This document shows, in pieces, positions 1-9,149 of a stretch of DNA of 64,000 bases. Numbering within the stretch: position 1 is the stretch's first letter; the number at the start of each line of letters is the position of its first letter. The position numbers were made by a program, and so were the translations under genes. Below the pieces are notes generated by a model that saw only the letters and a list, made by a program, of their open reading frames with translations, was not told where the DNA came from and ran no database searches. The DNA is from Aliiroseovarius marinus (lineage in GTDB: Bacteria > Pseudomonadota > Alphaproteobacteria > Rhodobacterales > Rhodobacteraceae): positions 3,886 through 67,885 of the forward strand of contig NZ_ML178718.1 of assembly GCF_004360145.1 (NCBI RefSeq), read 5' to 3'.

Positions 1-31
1 ACGCCACTTCCGGTACGGAAAGGAACATCCT

Positions 32-652
32 GTGATCCAGCGCCCTGCCCTTCCGAAGCACACCGGCTTGCGCGCAGCCTTGGGGCGTGTCGGCATGCTG
101 ACCGTGGTCGCCTCGGCCATGGTGCTGGCCGGGTGTCAAACCAACTCCACCGGCTTCGGGCGCGCGCCTGACAGCCCCTACGCCCCCGGCACATATGGCA
201 CGCTGGAAGACTCGGTCGACGGGTTGATCGTCGGTCACCGCCTGACGGCAGCGGGCGAACATGAGCTTGCGCTGAAGGCCTATAAGCGGGCGGCCGTCGA
301 ACACGGGTTCACCGTCGACGTCCTGTCAGCCCTTGGGTCCGCGAATTTGCAACTTGGTCGGCTGGGACAAGCCGAGAAGCTGTTGCGCAGGGCCACTCAG
401 GTGGATGTGAACTTTGCGCCGGCTTGGAACAATTTAGGCGTTGTGCTGATGGAAACTGGCCAAGTCAGCGAAGCGGTCCGTGCTTTCGAGATCGCATTTG
501 GCCTAGATCGTGGCCAATCTGCCGAAATTCGAGAGAATTTGCGCCTAGCGCTCGCCAATCAAGGCAATCCGGACTATGATCCAGCCAATAATGATACATT
601 TTCGCTGGTTCGGAGAGGCTCGGGTGACTACCTGCTACTGTCCGAAATCTAG
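32..652 (+). CDS. TPR lipoprotein, TadD-like (Tad pilus locus)
   Basis: The 206-residue product starts with a GTG preceded by an AAAGGA ribosome site. It has a lipoprotein signal ending in a VLAGC lipobox (Cys about residue 35), so it should be anchored to a membrane after SPase II cleavage. Residues about 75-175 form TPR helices (LGSANLQLGRLGQAEKLLRR and a following NNLGVVLMETG repeat). TadD proteins are TPR lipoproteins thought to assist assembly of the Flp/Tad pilus secretin; the assignment here rests on this architecture and on a second TPR lipoprotein and a prepilin peptidase directly downstream. The rest of the Tad locus would lie left of the window. Another TPR lipoprotein function cannot be excluded. 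Confidence 0.75.
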   Translation: MIQRPALPKHTGLRAALGRVGMLTVVASAMVLAGCQTNSTGFGRAPDSPYAPGTYGTLEDSVDGLIVGHRLTAAGEHELALKAYKRAAVEHGFTVDVLSALGSANLQLGRLGQAEKLLRRATQVDVNFAPAWNNLGVVLMETGQVSEAVRAFEIAFGLDRGQSAEIRENLRLALANQGNPDYDPANNDTFSLVRRGSGDYLLLSEI

Positions 653-682
653 ACGGAGAGACGAGCAGTAAAGGACGCGAAC

Positions 683-1549
683 ATGCGCCACTCCACTCTA
701 CTTGTGCTTTGCGTAAGCAGCGCCTTGGCCCTATCGGCATGTCAAAAAACCAAGGGTGAAGGTGAAGACGTCGCACGTGCGATGGCTGATCTGAATGTCA
801 TCGATGAAAGTAACCTGAACGACATCATGTTGACGGTCGGAGACGCTGACGAAGCCGCAGCCTATTTCCGCAGCGCCGTTCAGCAGAACCCTGATCGCAT
901 TGATCTTCAACGTGGCCTTGGACAATCGCTTGTCCGCGCCAAGCGCCCGTCGGAAGCCGTTGGTGCCTGGAAGAAGGTCGTATCACTTCCCGGCGCCACC
1001 AACGAAGACCGTGTCTCGTTGGCGGATGCACTGATCCGTGCAGGGGATTGGGAGCAAGCCGAGGCCGAGCTGGACAAGATCCCGCCGACACACGAAACAT
1101 TCCGTCGCTACCGACTGGAGGCGATGATTGCTGACAGCAATGAAGAATGGAAGAAAGCCGACAGCTTCTATGAGACCGCGGTTGGCCTGACGACGAACCC
1201 GGCGACCGTTCTGAACAACTGGGGTTATTCCAAGCTGACGCGCGCAGACTATAAAGGCGCAGAAGATCTGTTCAGCCAGTCCCTCAGCTATGATGCCAAG
1301 CGCTTCACCACCAAGAACAACCTGATCCTGGCACGCGGCGCGCAGCGCAAGTATGACCTGCCCGTCATCTCGATGACCCAGATCGAACGCGCGCAGCTTC
1401 TGCATACGCTGGCACTGTCCGCGATCAAGCAAGGCGATGTGACCATCGGGAAAGGTCTGCTGCAGGAAGCGATCGACACCCATCCACAGCATTTCGAGGC
1501 CGCGGCACGCGCGCTTGAAGCTTTGGAAAATAACGTCTCCAACGGGTAA
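683..1549 (+). CDS. TPR lipoprotein of the Tad pilus locus
   Basis: The 288-residue protein has a short signal with an LSAC lipobox (Cys20) and then an array of degenerate TPR repeats through to the C-terminus (for example around residues 55-95 and 165-215, NNWGYSKLTRADYKGAEDLF). It lies 30 bp after the preceding TPR lipoprotein and 5 bp before a prepilin peptidase, so all three are probably co-transcribed. Roseobacter Tad loci commonly carry two such lipoproteins near tadC/tadD; the exact role of the second is not established. I infer a scaffold role in pilus biogenesis in the outer membrane or periplasm. Confidence 0.7.
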   Translation: MRHSTLLVLCVSSALALSACQKTKGEGEDVARAMADLNVIDESNLNDIMLTVGDADEAAAYFRSAVQQNPDRIDLQRGLGQSLVRAKRPSEAVGAWKKVVSLPGATNEDRVSLADALIRAGDWEQAEAELDKIPPTHETFRRYRLEAMIADSNEEWKKADSFYETAVGLTTNPATVLNNWGYSKLTRADYKGAEDLFSQSLSYDAKRFTTKNNLILARGAQRKYDLPVISMTQIERAQLLHTLALSAIKQGDVTIGKGLLQEAIDTHPQHFEAAARALEALENNVSNG

Positions 1550-1554
1550 GGCGC

Positions 1555-2055
1555 ATGCACATAACCCTGACACAATGGGCAGCGATGCTGTTCCTGCCCC
1601 TCGCCCTTCCGGTGTCCGCTTGGGTGATGTGGTCGGACATGTCCCGCATGAAGATCCCCAACAAGGCCGTCATGGTCTTGTTGATCGGTTTTGCTGTTCT
1701 GGGCTTCTTTGCCTTGGACCTGACCGCCTATCTGTGGCGGTGGTCGCATTTTGCAGTCATTCTTGTCCTTGGATTTCTGATGAATGCGGCACGCATGCTG
1801 GGGGCTGGCGATGCCAAGTTTGCAGCAGCCATTGCGCCCTTCGTCGCCGTACAGGACACATTCCTTGTGGCGACCATCTTTGCCGCAATGATCGTTATCG
1901 GGTTCACGGTGCACAGAATTCTGCGCCGCATCAAACCCTTGCGAGAGATGACGCCGGATTGGGAAAGCTGGTCACGTCGCGACTATCCGATGGGATTAAG
2001 CATCTGCCTGACATTCCTGACCTATCTGATTTGTGGTCTACTCTACGGCGCTTAA
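1555..2055 (+). CDS. cpaA: Prepilin peptidase, TadV/CpaA type (A24 family)
   Basis: The 166-residue protein is hydrophobic with about five to six membrane helices, the length of the short TadV/CpaA peptidases that lack the N-methylase domain of PilD. The two catalytic aspartates of the GXGD aspartyl protease family are visible: Asp28 in a WSDMSRMKIPN segment and Asp86 in GAGDAK. It would cleave the leader of Flp prepilin in the inner membrane. It follows the TPR lipoproteins by 5 bp and is the last gene before a strong terminator, so it closes the Tad operon as seen here. Confidence 0.85.
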   Translation: MHITLTQWAAMLFLPLALPVSAWVMWSDMSRMKIPNKAVMVLLIGFAVLGFFALDLTAYLWRWSHFAVILVLGFLMNAARMLGAGDAKFAAAIAPFVAVQDTFLVATIFAAMIVIGFTVHRILRRIKPLREMTPDWESWSRRDYPMGLSICLTFLTYLICGLLYGA

Positions 2056-2080
2056 CATCCAGCCTACACAACAAAAGAAA

Positions 2081-2107
2081 CCCGCAGCTGTCGGCTGCGG
2101 GTTTTTC
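2081..2107. terminator. Bidirectional intrinsic terminator
   Basis: An 8-bp perfect GC stem (CCCGCAGC / GCTGCGGG, loop 5 nt) has a T run on the right and an A-rich run on the left, so it can end the plus-strand Tad genes and the converging minus-strand membrane protein gene. Confidence 0.85.
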
Positions 2108-2135
2108 TTTTCTATCTTCAACGTAAACGGCCGCT

Positions 2136-3824
2136 CTACGAGGTTTCGTCCTCGGTATCGGCTTTGCGCTCAACCGGCTCGGCCTTTTCCCCGGGCAAGG
2201 CGTAGAGCGTATATAGCTCGGTCCGGCGTACCTCGGTCACCCTGTCTGCCCAGCTTTGTGCAGAGATGTCATCAAGGATGGCCTTGCGTGTTGGGGCCGA
2301 CAAGGGGCACTTGGGCACCAGCAGATAATCCGCGTTCTCGATCCCCGACAAGTCGCCATAGTACCAAGGCGCACCGCGCTTCAGAGGCGCCAGCTCGGCG
2401 TAGAGCCAATAGCTGGACAGAAGGTCTGCTGTAAACAGCGCAGCACCCTCGCCGCCGTCCCAACTGGCGATGTCATTGGCAACGGTCTCAAACCATCCGA
2501 CCAGCCCCAATTCCAGCGTACAATAGGCCATGTCTTCGCCTTGGAAGGTGACCTCCAGCTTATCCCGATCCGTATACTCGGCATATTGTGCAAACGCCGT
2601 GCCCTCGCCATCCATCGCCGCACGGAAGTCCAGCTGGAAAGCACGCGGAGCAAATGTCTGAAGGTCCTCATGCGGGCCGGAACCGGGCATCAAGGGCTCG
2701 TACTTCTCGACATCCGTGGCCAGATGACGCAACGGGCTTGCCGTCAAGTTCATGAAGCTTGGTGTGGCAAGCGCCAGTGCTGCAATGGCGCACAGCGTTA
2801 CCGATTGCCGCAGCTCCCAGCCAAATCCGTTTCGAAGTCCCGCATCAGGAAGTCGCGCAAACAGCAGCAGGCCCAGAAGCCACAACCACTGGGGATCATT
2901 GCCGAAATTCTGGTAGGTCACATAGAAGAAGGCAGGTGCCAGCAGCAACAGCATCAGCCCCTCGGGCTTGCGATCAGCTTGCCGCATCAGAACCACCGAC
3001 ACCAGAATGATCAGGGACCCCCCGATATAGGCGGGCGCGCTGACTACATAGCCGAAATCGCGCCCCGGCTGGGGACGCACTTCGGATCCAGCGACGTTCA
3101 GAAGATCCTGCAGATAGGCCAACCAGAAGATTGGCGTCCCAACTGCCAGCGTTGCCAATCCAGCAGCAACGACCCCGCTGATGACCGCCCAGAGCACGGT
3201 GCGCCCTGCCCCACGTGCCAACAACCCGATCAGAACCGGAAAGAAGAATGCCGCGAAATACGTCACTTTGATCAGCGCCATCACGACCATCATCGTGCTG
3301 ACCACCACCCCGTCAGAGATGGACGCGCTGCGGGTGCCGCTTGACGGGATCATGGCGACCGTGATGGCCAAGAAGGCCGCAGCCCAAGCCCAGCGATTGT
3401 AGTGCATCGAGACCGAGACCGCGTCCACGGCCTCGCCATGGACCAGCGCCACGCAGAAAATCAGGATTGTCGCCGCAAACAGATAGGTCCAGCCACCCGA
3501 GAACCGGCTTCTTGCCACCCACCAGATGAAAGGAAACAGCGCCAAGGCCACAAGATATTGGCCTGCCAAAATCGCCTGCCCGGCACCAAATCCAACTTTC
3601 AGGAAGACGACAATGGGCGCGAAGGCCAAGATGCCGATCGGGGTGACGAAATCGAAATGCGGCCAGTCCCCGCCCTGCATCCGAAACAACATTTGCAGCA
3701 GGTGCAGCGTGTCCCCTTCGTGCTTTCCGATAAAGAACCCGCCTTTCAAAAAGGTCAGGGTTGCATACGCCGCCAGAAGAACGGCCATGAAGACCGCCAA
3801 AATCTTACCACTATTTGCGCTCAT
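2136..3824 (-). CDS. Polytopic membrane protein, possible GT-C-like glycosyltransferase
   Basis: The protein is 562 residues from the ATG with the better GAGGGCAGGG ribosome site (a second ATG lies 12 bp upstream). It has an N-terminal helix, then roughly ten membrane segments up to about residue 360, and a soluble C-terminal region of some 190 residues ending in an acidic tail. An acidic loop after the first helix (GKHEGD) and a HFDFVTPIG segment recall the first periplasmic loop of GT-C/Dol-P-mannose-type transferases, but the similarity is weak. I do not recognise a named family. It converges on the Tad genes and is divergent from an AAA ATPase gene. Confidence 0.6.
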   Translation of the reverse strand: MSANSGKILAVFMAVLLAAYATLTFLKGGFFIGKHEGDTLHLLQMLFRMQGGDWPHFDFVTPIGILAFAPIVVFLKVGFGAGQAILAGQYLVALALFPFIWWVARSRFSGGWTYLFAATILIFCVALVHGEAVDAVSVSMHYNRWAWAAAFLAITVAMIPSSGTRSASISDGVVVSTMMVVMALIKVTYFAAFFFPVLIGLLARGAGRTVLWAVISGVVAAGLATLAVGTPIFWLAYLQDLLNVAGSEVRPQPGRDFGYVVSAPAYIGGSLIILVSVVLMRQADRKPEGLMLLLLAPAFFYVTYQNFGNDPQWLWLLGLLLFARLPDAGLRNGFGWELRQSVTLCAIAALALATPSFMNLTASPLRHLATDVEKYEPLMPGSGPHEDLQTFAPRAFQLDFRAAMDGEGTAFAQYAEYTDRDKLEVTFQGEDMAYCTLELGLVGWFETVANDIASWDGGEGAALFTADLLSSYWLYAELAPLKRGAPWYYGDLSGIENADYLLVPKCPLSAPTRKAILDDISAQSWADRVTEVRRTELYTLYALPGEKAEPVERKADTEDETS

Positions 3825-3910
3825 CCCTGCCCTCATTTTTTTGTAGCCAGATTAGCGTCAATGTATTCTCTGGCAAGGCTTTGTAAGCTATACAGGTGCA
3901 TATATACACG

Positions 3911-3926
3911 GATTAATGGAATAATC
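3911..3926. promoter_or_regulatory. Dyad symmetry in divergent intergenic region
   Basis: The 126-bp AT-rich spacer between the divergent membrane-protein and ATPase genes contains GATTA-N6-TAATC, 25 bp before the ATPase ATG. It could be an operator or simply part of an AT-rich promoter. Evidence is limited to symmetry and position. Confidence 0.25.
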
Positions 3927-3950
3927 TGAACGAATGATCGGGCAAAGAAA

Positions 3951-5264
3951 ATGAATGTGCAACAGGCTGATATGATTGCGCCTCCGGGCCTGAAAACTGC
4001 AAGCGACCTTGGTCTGACCACGGTGATGATGCGGGACATCCTGCTGAAGACCATGTTCCGCACCAATCTGGAACGGATCACCGATCTGGAGCGTGTCCTG
4101 TGCGTGCCCGCCCGCGTGGTGCAAGAGCTGATCGACATGGGGCGTGAGCTCAGCCTGATCGAGGCGATGGGGACCATGCATGCCGGCGCGCAAAGCTCGG
4201 AAATGGGATACCGTCTGTCCGATACCGGCAAGGCGCGCGCGCTGGATGCGCTGTCGCAGTCCGAATATTTCGGAGCCATGCCCGTCCCGATGGAAGTCTA
4301 CGCCAAGCAGGTGAAACGCCAGTCGATCCGCAACATCACCATGACCCGCGATCAGCTGACCGGCGCGATGGGACATCTGATCCTGCCCGACAACCTGCTG
4401 GACCAGCTTGGGCCCGCTGTTGGCTCGGGACGTTCGATCCTGATGTATGGCCCGCCCGGCAACGGCAAGTCCTCGATCTCGAACGGGATCCGGGATGCGC
4501 TGGGGGACAAAATCTATGTTCCGAAAGCGATCGAGTATTCGGGCCAGATCATCACCGTTTATGACCCGATTGTGCATTCCTCGGCCGAAGAGGATTTCGA
4601 CAACCCGGATTCGCTGCGCCGTAAGGCCCGGAAATACGACCGCCGCTATGTGCTGTGTGACCGCCCGACTGTGATCACCGGCGGTGAACTGTCGCTGGAC
4701 ATGCTGGACCTTGTCTATAACCCCACGGCGCGGACCTACACCGCCTCGCTCCAGCTGAAATCCACTGGCGGCGTTTTCATCGTGGACGACCTTGGACGTC
4801 AGGCTGAACCGCCGCAGGCGCTGGTCAACCGCTGGATTGTTCCGCTGGAAGAAAACAAGGACATCTTGGCCCTGCAATCGGGCGAGAAGTTCGAGGTCCC
4901 CTTCGACACGTTGGTCATCTTCTCGACCAACTTCCACCCGAACAAGATCTTCGATAGGGCGGCACTGCGCCGGATCTTCTATAAGATCAAGATCGACGGC
5001 CCGGACCAAGAAGACTATCTGAAGATCTTTGCCATGGTCGCGAAGAAGCGGAAGATGCCCCTGTCGCAAGAGGCCCTGATCCACCTTCTGAAGAACAAGT
5101 ACCCGCTGATTGACAACGTCTATGCGAACTATCAGCCGATCTTCCTGATCGACCAGATGATCTCGATCTGCGAATTCGAAGGCATTCCCAACCAGATGTC
5201 GCCGGAACTGATCGACAGGGCGTGGGAAAACATGTTCGTCAAAGAAGAAGAGATCATTCACTAA
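3951..5264 (+). CDS. AAA-type ATPase with N-terminal helical/winged-helix-like region
   Basis: The 437-residue cytoplasmic protein has a Walker A GPPGNGKSS at residues 167-175, a Walker B VFIVDD near 275-280, and a sensor-like IFSTN segment near residue 325, followed by an arginine-rich stretch (AALRRIF). The first 110 residues are helical and resemble a small DNA- or protein-binding domain (DLERVLCVPARVVQELIDMG). No transmembrane segment is seen. It lies close to the end of a Tad pilus locus but behind two oppositely oriented features, so a link to pili is only positional. I recognise it as a conserved proteobacterial AAA ATPase of unknown role; no substrate can be named. Confidence 0.75.
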   Translation: MNVQQADMIAPPGLKTASDLGLTTVMMRDILLKTMFRTNLERITDLERVLCVPARVVQELIDMGRELSLIEAMGTMHAGAQSSEMGYRLSDTGKARALDALSQSEYFGAMPVPMEVYAKQVKRQSIRNITMTRDQLTGAMGHLILPDNLLDQLGPAVGSGRSILMYGPPGNGKSSISNGIRDALGDKIYVPKAIEYSGQIITVYDPIVHSSAEEDFDNPDSLRRKARKYDRRYVLCDRPTVITGGELSLDMLDLVYNPTARTYTASLQLKSTGGVFIVDDLGRQAEPPQALVNRWIVPLEENKDILALQSGEKFEVPFDTLVIFSTNFHPNKIFDRAALRRIFYKIKIDGPDQEDYLKIFAMVAKKRKMPLSQEALIHLLKNKYPLIDNVYANYQPIFLIDQMISICEFEGIPNQMSPELIDRAWENMFVKEEEIIH

Positions 5265-5280
5265 GCGAATGACGATTAAC

Positions 5281-5320
5281 CGGGCGGGCTCTGCATGTCA
5301 GATCCCGCCCGATTTTCTTT
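5281..5320 (+). terminator. Intrinsic terminator after AAA ATPase gene
   Basis: An 8-bp stem CGGGCGGG / CCCGCCCG (loop 15 nt) is followed by ATTTTCTTT, 17 bp after the ATPase stop. Confidence 0.75.
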
Positions 5321-5353
5321 GCCGGTCAGGGACGGAACCGGCAAATTCTGGGG

Positions 5354-5848
5354 TCAGTGATCCTCGCCGGATGCGAACAACGCTGACATGGCTGCGGATT
5401 GCAGGCCGAAATCTCCTCCGGTGGCGTCCGCAAGGCTTTGCCCCGGCTGCAACTCAACGCCTGCTTCGGACAAGAGCATTCGGCCCTCTTGCAGGTCATG
5501 CCCGGACAGGGCCATCAGCGTCGCCTCGTCGGCCTGTGTCACAGCCATCACCATGCTGCGAATGGGTGGCTCGCCCGCGCCGCCGATTGGTAGCATCGTC
5601 GCGACGGTCAACGCGGCCCCAACACCCATGATCCACATCGCCAGCGGGCGTTTGAAATAGGTGGTCAGCGCGCGCCAGTTCAGCAGGATATGCGCCCCGA
5701 CACCAATCAGCATCAACCACCCTGCCCATTCATGAATCACCTTCCCCAACATGGTGTTCATGTGGAAAAACATCAGCGTGCCCGTCACGCCCATCACAAG
5801 AAATGATCCCACCGTCAGTGGCGTGGCCCATTTGCGCAGTGTCGACAT
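5354..5848 (-). CDS. DUF4405-like small membrane protein
   Basis: The 164-residue protein has about three membrane helices in its first 100 residues. His residues lie in helix-associated positions (FFHMNTM, KVIHEWAG, GAHILLNW), the pattern of DUF4405 proteins, which resemble cytochrome b561-type membrane anchors; heme binding is an inference from those histidines. The remaining 65 residues are soluble. It is transcribed divergently from the helicase gene and converges with the ATPase gene. Function unknown. Confidence 0.6.
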   Translation of the reverse strand: MSTLRKWATPLTVGSFLVMGVTGTLMFFHMNTMLGKVIHEWAGWLMLIGVGAHILLNWRALTTYFKRPLAMWIMGVGAALTVATMLPIGGAGEPPIRSMVMAVTQADEATLMALSGHDLQEGRMLLSEAGVELQPGQSLADATGGDFGLQSAAMSALFASGEDH

Positions 5849-5953
5849 CGTATTACTCCTTTGGTCGTCATGGGTAATACGAATGTCCCGCGATTTTCCG
5901 TCGTGCCGAAAAGAGCAATTTCACCTCGCCTTAGAATTTTCTATTCTGCCAGC

Positions 5954-8401
5954 ATGACGTCCCTTCCCGCCGCGTTTCAAAGCTGGTTCACCGACCGCAA
6001 CTGGTCGCCGCATCCGCATCAGGTTCAGATGCTGGAGCGCGCACGGGATCCTGCATTGATGCTGATCGCGCCGACGGGTGGTGGTAAGACACTTGCAGGT
6101 TTCCTGCCTAGCTTGGTTGAACTCGGCACCAATCCTGCACCGGGTTTGCATACACTCTACATCTCGCCCCTGAAGGCGCTGGCGGCAGATATGCGGCGCA
6201 ACCTGACCACGCCAATCAGCGACATGGGCCTGCCCATCCGGGTCGAGGACCGCTCGGGCGACACTTCGCAGACCCGCAAGAAAGCCCAACGCGCCGACCC
6301 GCCACACATCCTGCTGACCACGCCGGAAAGCCTGGCCTTGCTACTAAGCTACGAGGACGCACCGCGCATCTTCGCGGGCTTGAAGCGCGTTGTGGTCGAC
6401 GAGCTACACGCGTTGGCAGAAAGCAAACGGGGCGACCAGCTGATGCTGTGCCTCTCCCGCCTGCAGGCAATGTGTCCGGGTCTGCGGCGTGTGGGGCTGT
6501 CCGCAACGGTCGAGGATCCCCCCGCGCTTGCCCGCTTCGTCGCGCCCCACCCCGCCCCCTGTCACATCATCCATGCCGACCCCGGCCCGGACCCGGACAT
6601 TGGCATGCTGACCACCGACACCCCGCCCCCATGGTCGGGCGGCGGCGGGCGCTATGCCATCCCAGAGGTGCTGCTGCAGGTCGCTCAGCACAAAACGACG
6701 CTCATCTTCCACAACACCCGCGCACAGGCCGAGATCTTCTTTCACGAGCTGTGGTTGGCCAACACGGATGGCTTGCCTATCGGCATCCACCACGGCTCGC
6801 TCGCGCTGGAACAACGTAAGAAGGTCGAGGCCGCGATGGTCGCGGGCCAGCTGCGTGCGGTGGTCTGTACCGGGTCGCTGGATCTGGGGCTGGACTGGGG
6901 TGACGTGGATCTGGTCATTCAGGTCGGAGCCCCCAAGAACGTAAAGCGTCTGGTGCAACGTATCGGCCGCGCCAATCACCGCTATAACGCGCCATCAAAA
7001 GCACTGATCCTGCCCGCCAACCGCTGGGAGGTGATTGAATGCCACGCCGCGATCGAGGCGGTGCTCGCCCATGATCTGGACGGAGACCCCCGCGGCCCCG
7101 GCCCGCTCGATGTGCTCTGCCAGCATATCCTGATCACCGCCTGCGCCGCCCCTTTCGATGCGGACGCCTTGTTCACGGAAGTCACCGGCGCTGGCCCCTA
7201 CCGCGCCCTAACCCGCGTGCAATTTGACGACTGTCTGGAGTTTGTCGCGACCGGCGGCTATGCCCTGCGCGCCTATGACCGCTGGCAACGCCTGATGCAG
7301 CGCACGGACGGGCTGTGGCGGCTGCGCGATCCGCGACTTGCCCAGCAAGTGCGCATGAATATCGGCACGATCATCGACACAGATACATTGAAAGTGCGGA
7401 TGAAGGGGCGGTCTGGGGCGTCCGCAGGTAAGCCCTTGGGCGAGGTCGAGGAAAGCTTCGCCGCGTCTCTGACCCCCGGCGACACTTTCCTGATGGGCGG
7501 GAACATTGTCCGGTTCGAAAGCCTGCGCGAGATGGAGGTGCAAGTCAGCCGCGACCGGGGCCGCAAGCCGAAGCTCGCTGTATTCTCGGGGACGAAATTC
7601 GCCACCTCAACACAGCTCTCTGTCCGCATCCTGGACCTGCTCCATCGTCCCACCCTGCCCGACCTGCCCCGGCATACGTTGGACTGGATCCGCCTGCAGG
7701 CACAGGTCAGCCATCTGCCCCGCACGGGCCGCATCCTTGTCGAAAGCTTTGACCACGACGACCGCGCTCATACCTGCATCTACGGCTTTGCCGGCAAGAA
7801 CGCGCAGCAAACGCTGGGCCTGATGGTCACCCGCCAAATGGAGGAGCTGGGCCTCGGCCCGCTTGGCTTCGTCGCCACGGATTACGCCACGCTGATCTGG
7901 TCCATTGCCCATGTGACGGACCCAGCGCAGGTGCTGAATGCAGATCAGTTGCAAGACGGGCTTGAGGGCTGGCTGGCCGACAATGCGCTGATGAAACGCA
8001 GCTTCAAGGGCGCGGCCACCATCGCCGGGTTGATCACCCGTAACTTGCCCGGCAAACGGTCATCTGGGCGGCAAGCGACGTTTTCCTCCGACATCCTCTA
8101 TGACACTTTGCGCAAATACGATCCGGACCACCTGCTGCTCCAGATCACCCGGACCGAGGCGATGCGCGGCCTGATCGGCTTTGGCCGCATTGACGAGATG
8201 CTGGAGCGCACACAGGGCCGCATCGACCACGTTGTCACCGATCAGGTCACCCCCTTCGCCGCCCCTCTGTTCCTTGAGGTGGGCAAAGTGCCCGTCGACG
8301 GCGCTGGCCGCGAGGCGCTTCTTCAGGCCGAAGCCGACCGCCTGATGGAGCAATCCGGCCTTGCCACCCTGATCGCAACTGGCCAGAACGCCGATGGATA
8401 A
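5954..8401 (+). CDS. Ligase-associated DNA damage response DEXH-box helicase (Lhr-like)
   Basis: From the ATG at 5954 the protein is 815 residues (the frame is open 93 bp further upstream but without a better start). It carries Walker A APTGGGKT (about residues 40-47), the DELH box of superfamily 2 (VVDELHAL), the SATVED motif III, and the C-terminal helicase motif with QRIGRANHR. The long C-terminal part matches the Lhr-core winged-helix and beta-barrel region. Members are encoded with PdeM, an SNM1-type exonuclease and an ATP-dependent ligase in many bacteria and are associated with DNA damage response. Here PdeM follows directly (15 bp), while no ligase or exonuclease gene is in the window. 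Confidence 0.9.
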   Translation: MTSLPAAFQSWFTDRNWSPHPHQVQMLERARDPALMLIAPTGGGKTLAGFLPSLVELGTNPAPGLHTLYISPLKALAADMRRNLTTPISDMGLPIRVEDRSGDTSQTRKKAQRADPPHILLTTPESLALLLSYEDAPRIFAGLKRVVVDELHALAESKRGDQLMLCLSRLQAMCPGLRRVGLSATVEDPPALARFVAPHPAPCHIIHADPGPDPDIGMLTTDTPPPWSGGGGRYAIPEVLLQVAQHKTTLIFHNTRAQAEIFFHELWLANTDGLPIGIHHGSLALEQRKKVEAAMVAGQLRAVVCTGSLDLGLDWGDVDLVIQVGAPKNVKRLVQRIGRANHRYNAPSKALILPANRWEVIECHAAIEAVLAHDLDGDPRGPGPLDVLCQHILITACAAPFDADALFTEVTGAGPYRALTRVQFDDCLEFVATGGYALRAYDRWQRLMQRTDGLWRLRDPRLAQQVRMNIGTIIDTDTLKVRMKGRSGASAGKPLGEVEESFAASLTPGDTFLMGGNIVRFESLREMEVQVSRDRGRKPKLAVFSGTKFATSTQLSVRILDLLHRPTLPDLPRHTLDWIRLQAQVSHLPRTGRILVESFDHDDRAHTCIYGFAGKNAQQTLGLMVTRQMEELGLGPLGFVATDYATLIWSIAHVTDPAQVLNADQLQDGLEGWLADNALMKRSFKGAATIAGLITRNLPGKRSSGRQATFSSDILYDTLRKYDPDHLLLQITRTEAMRGLIGFGRIDEMLERTQGRIDHVVTDQVTPFAAPLFLEVGKVPVDGAGREALLQAEADRLMEQSGLATLIATGQNADG

Positions 8402-8416
8402 AGCGGACAGGAACCC

Positions 8417-9082
8417 ATGACTCAAGGCTTTCACTTCACCTTTGCAGGCACGCAACTGACCTTTCTGCCCTCAGGCGCATTGTGGTGGGCTGAACGCGCG
8501 CTCCTCTGCGTCTCGGACCTGCATCTGGGCAAATCCGAACGGATCGTCCGCCGCTCGGGCGATATGCTGCCGCCGTATGAAACACGCGACACGCTGGGGC
8601 GGTTGGAAGAGGATTTGCGCCACACCAACGCCTCCACCGTCGTCTGCCTTGGCGACAGTTTTGACGACCTGCTAGCCGCACAAAACCTGCCCGAAGACGA
8701 AATACTGTGGATCACCCGCCTAATGGCTGGCCGCCGCTGGATCTGGATCGAGGGCAACCACGACCCCGGTCCGGTCGAGTTCGGGGGAACACATCTGGCC
8801 GAACTCCACGAGCCCCCCCTGACCTTCCGCCACATCGCGCACAAGGACACCAGCGGCGAGATCTCGGGCCACTTCCACCCCAAAGCGCGGCTTCAACTAC
8901 GTGGCGGTGGTGTCAGCCGCCCCTGCATGCTGGTTGACGCCAACCGCGTGATCCTGCCCGCTTATGGGACGTATACGGGCGGGTTGCGCTCGGACGATGC
9001 CGCCCTGTCGGGTCTGATGCGCGATGATGCGATCGCGGTCCTCACAGGCTCCCCACCCCGACCCATTCCGATGCCTCGCTAA
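8417..9082 (+). CDS. pdeM: Ligase-associated endonuclease PdeM (metallophosphoesterase)
   Basis: The 221-residue protein has the calcineurin-like phosphoesterase signature: SDLHLGKSE (D-x-H), LGDSFDD (GD), EGNHD (GNHD) and a later GHFHP (GH-x-H). Together these are the ligands of a two-metal site. It is the expected size for PdeM. PdeM has been described as a phosphoesterase associated with the Lhr-like helicase and DNA ligase modules. The gene is 15 bp downstream of the helicase and presumably co-transcribed. Confidence 0.88.
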   Translation: MTQGFHFTFAGTQLTFLPSGALWWAERALLCVSDLHLGKSERIVRRSGDMLPPYETRDTLGRLEEDLRHTNASTVVCLGDSFDDLLAAQNLPEDEILWITRLMAGRRWIWIEGNHDPGPVEFGGTHLAELHEPPLTFRHIAHKDTSGEISGHFHPKARLQLRGGGVSRPCMLVDANRVILPAYGTYTGGLRSDDAALSGLMRDDAIAVLTGSPPRPIPMPR

Positions 9083-9149
9083 CCTATGACGTGGCGTTTT
9101 GATATCGCGGTCGCCTTCCGGGGCTATGCTGATCGCGAAAGGAACCGCC

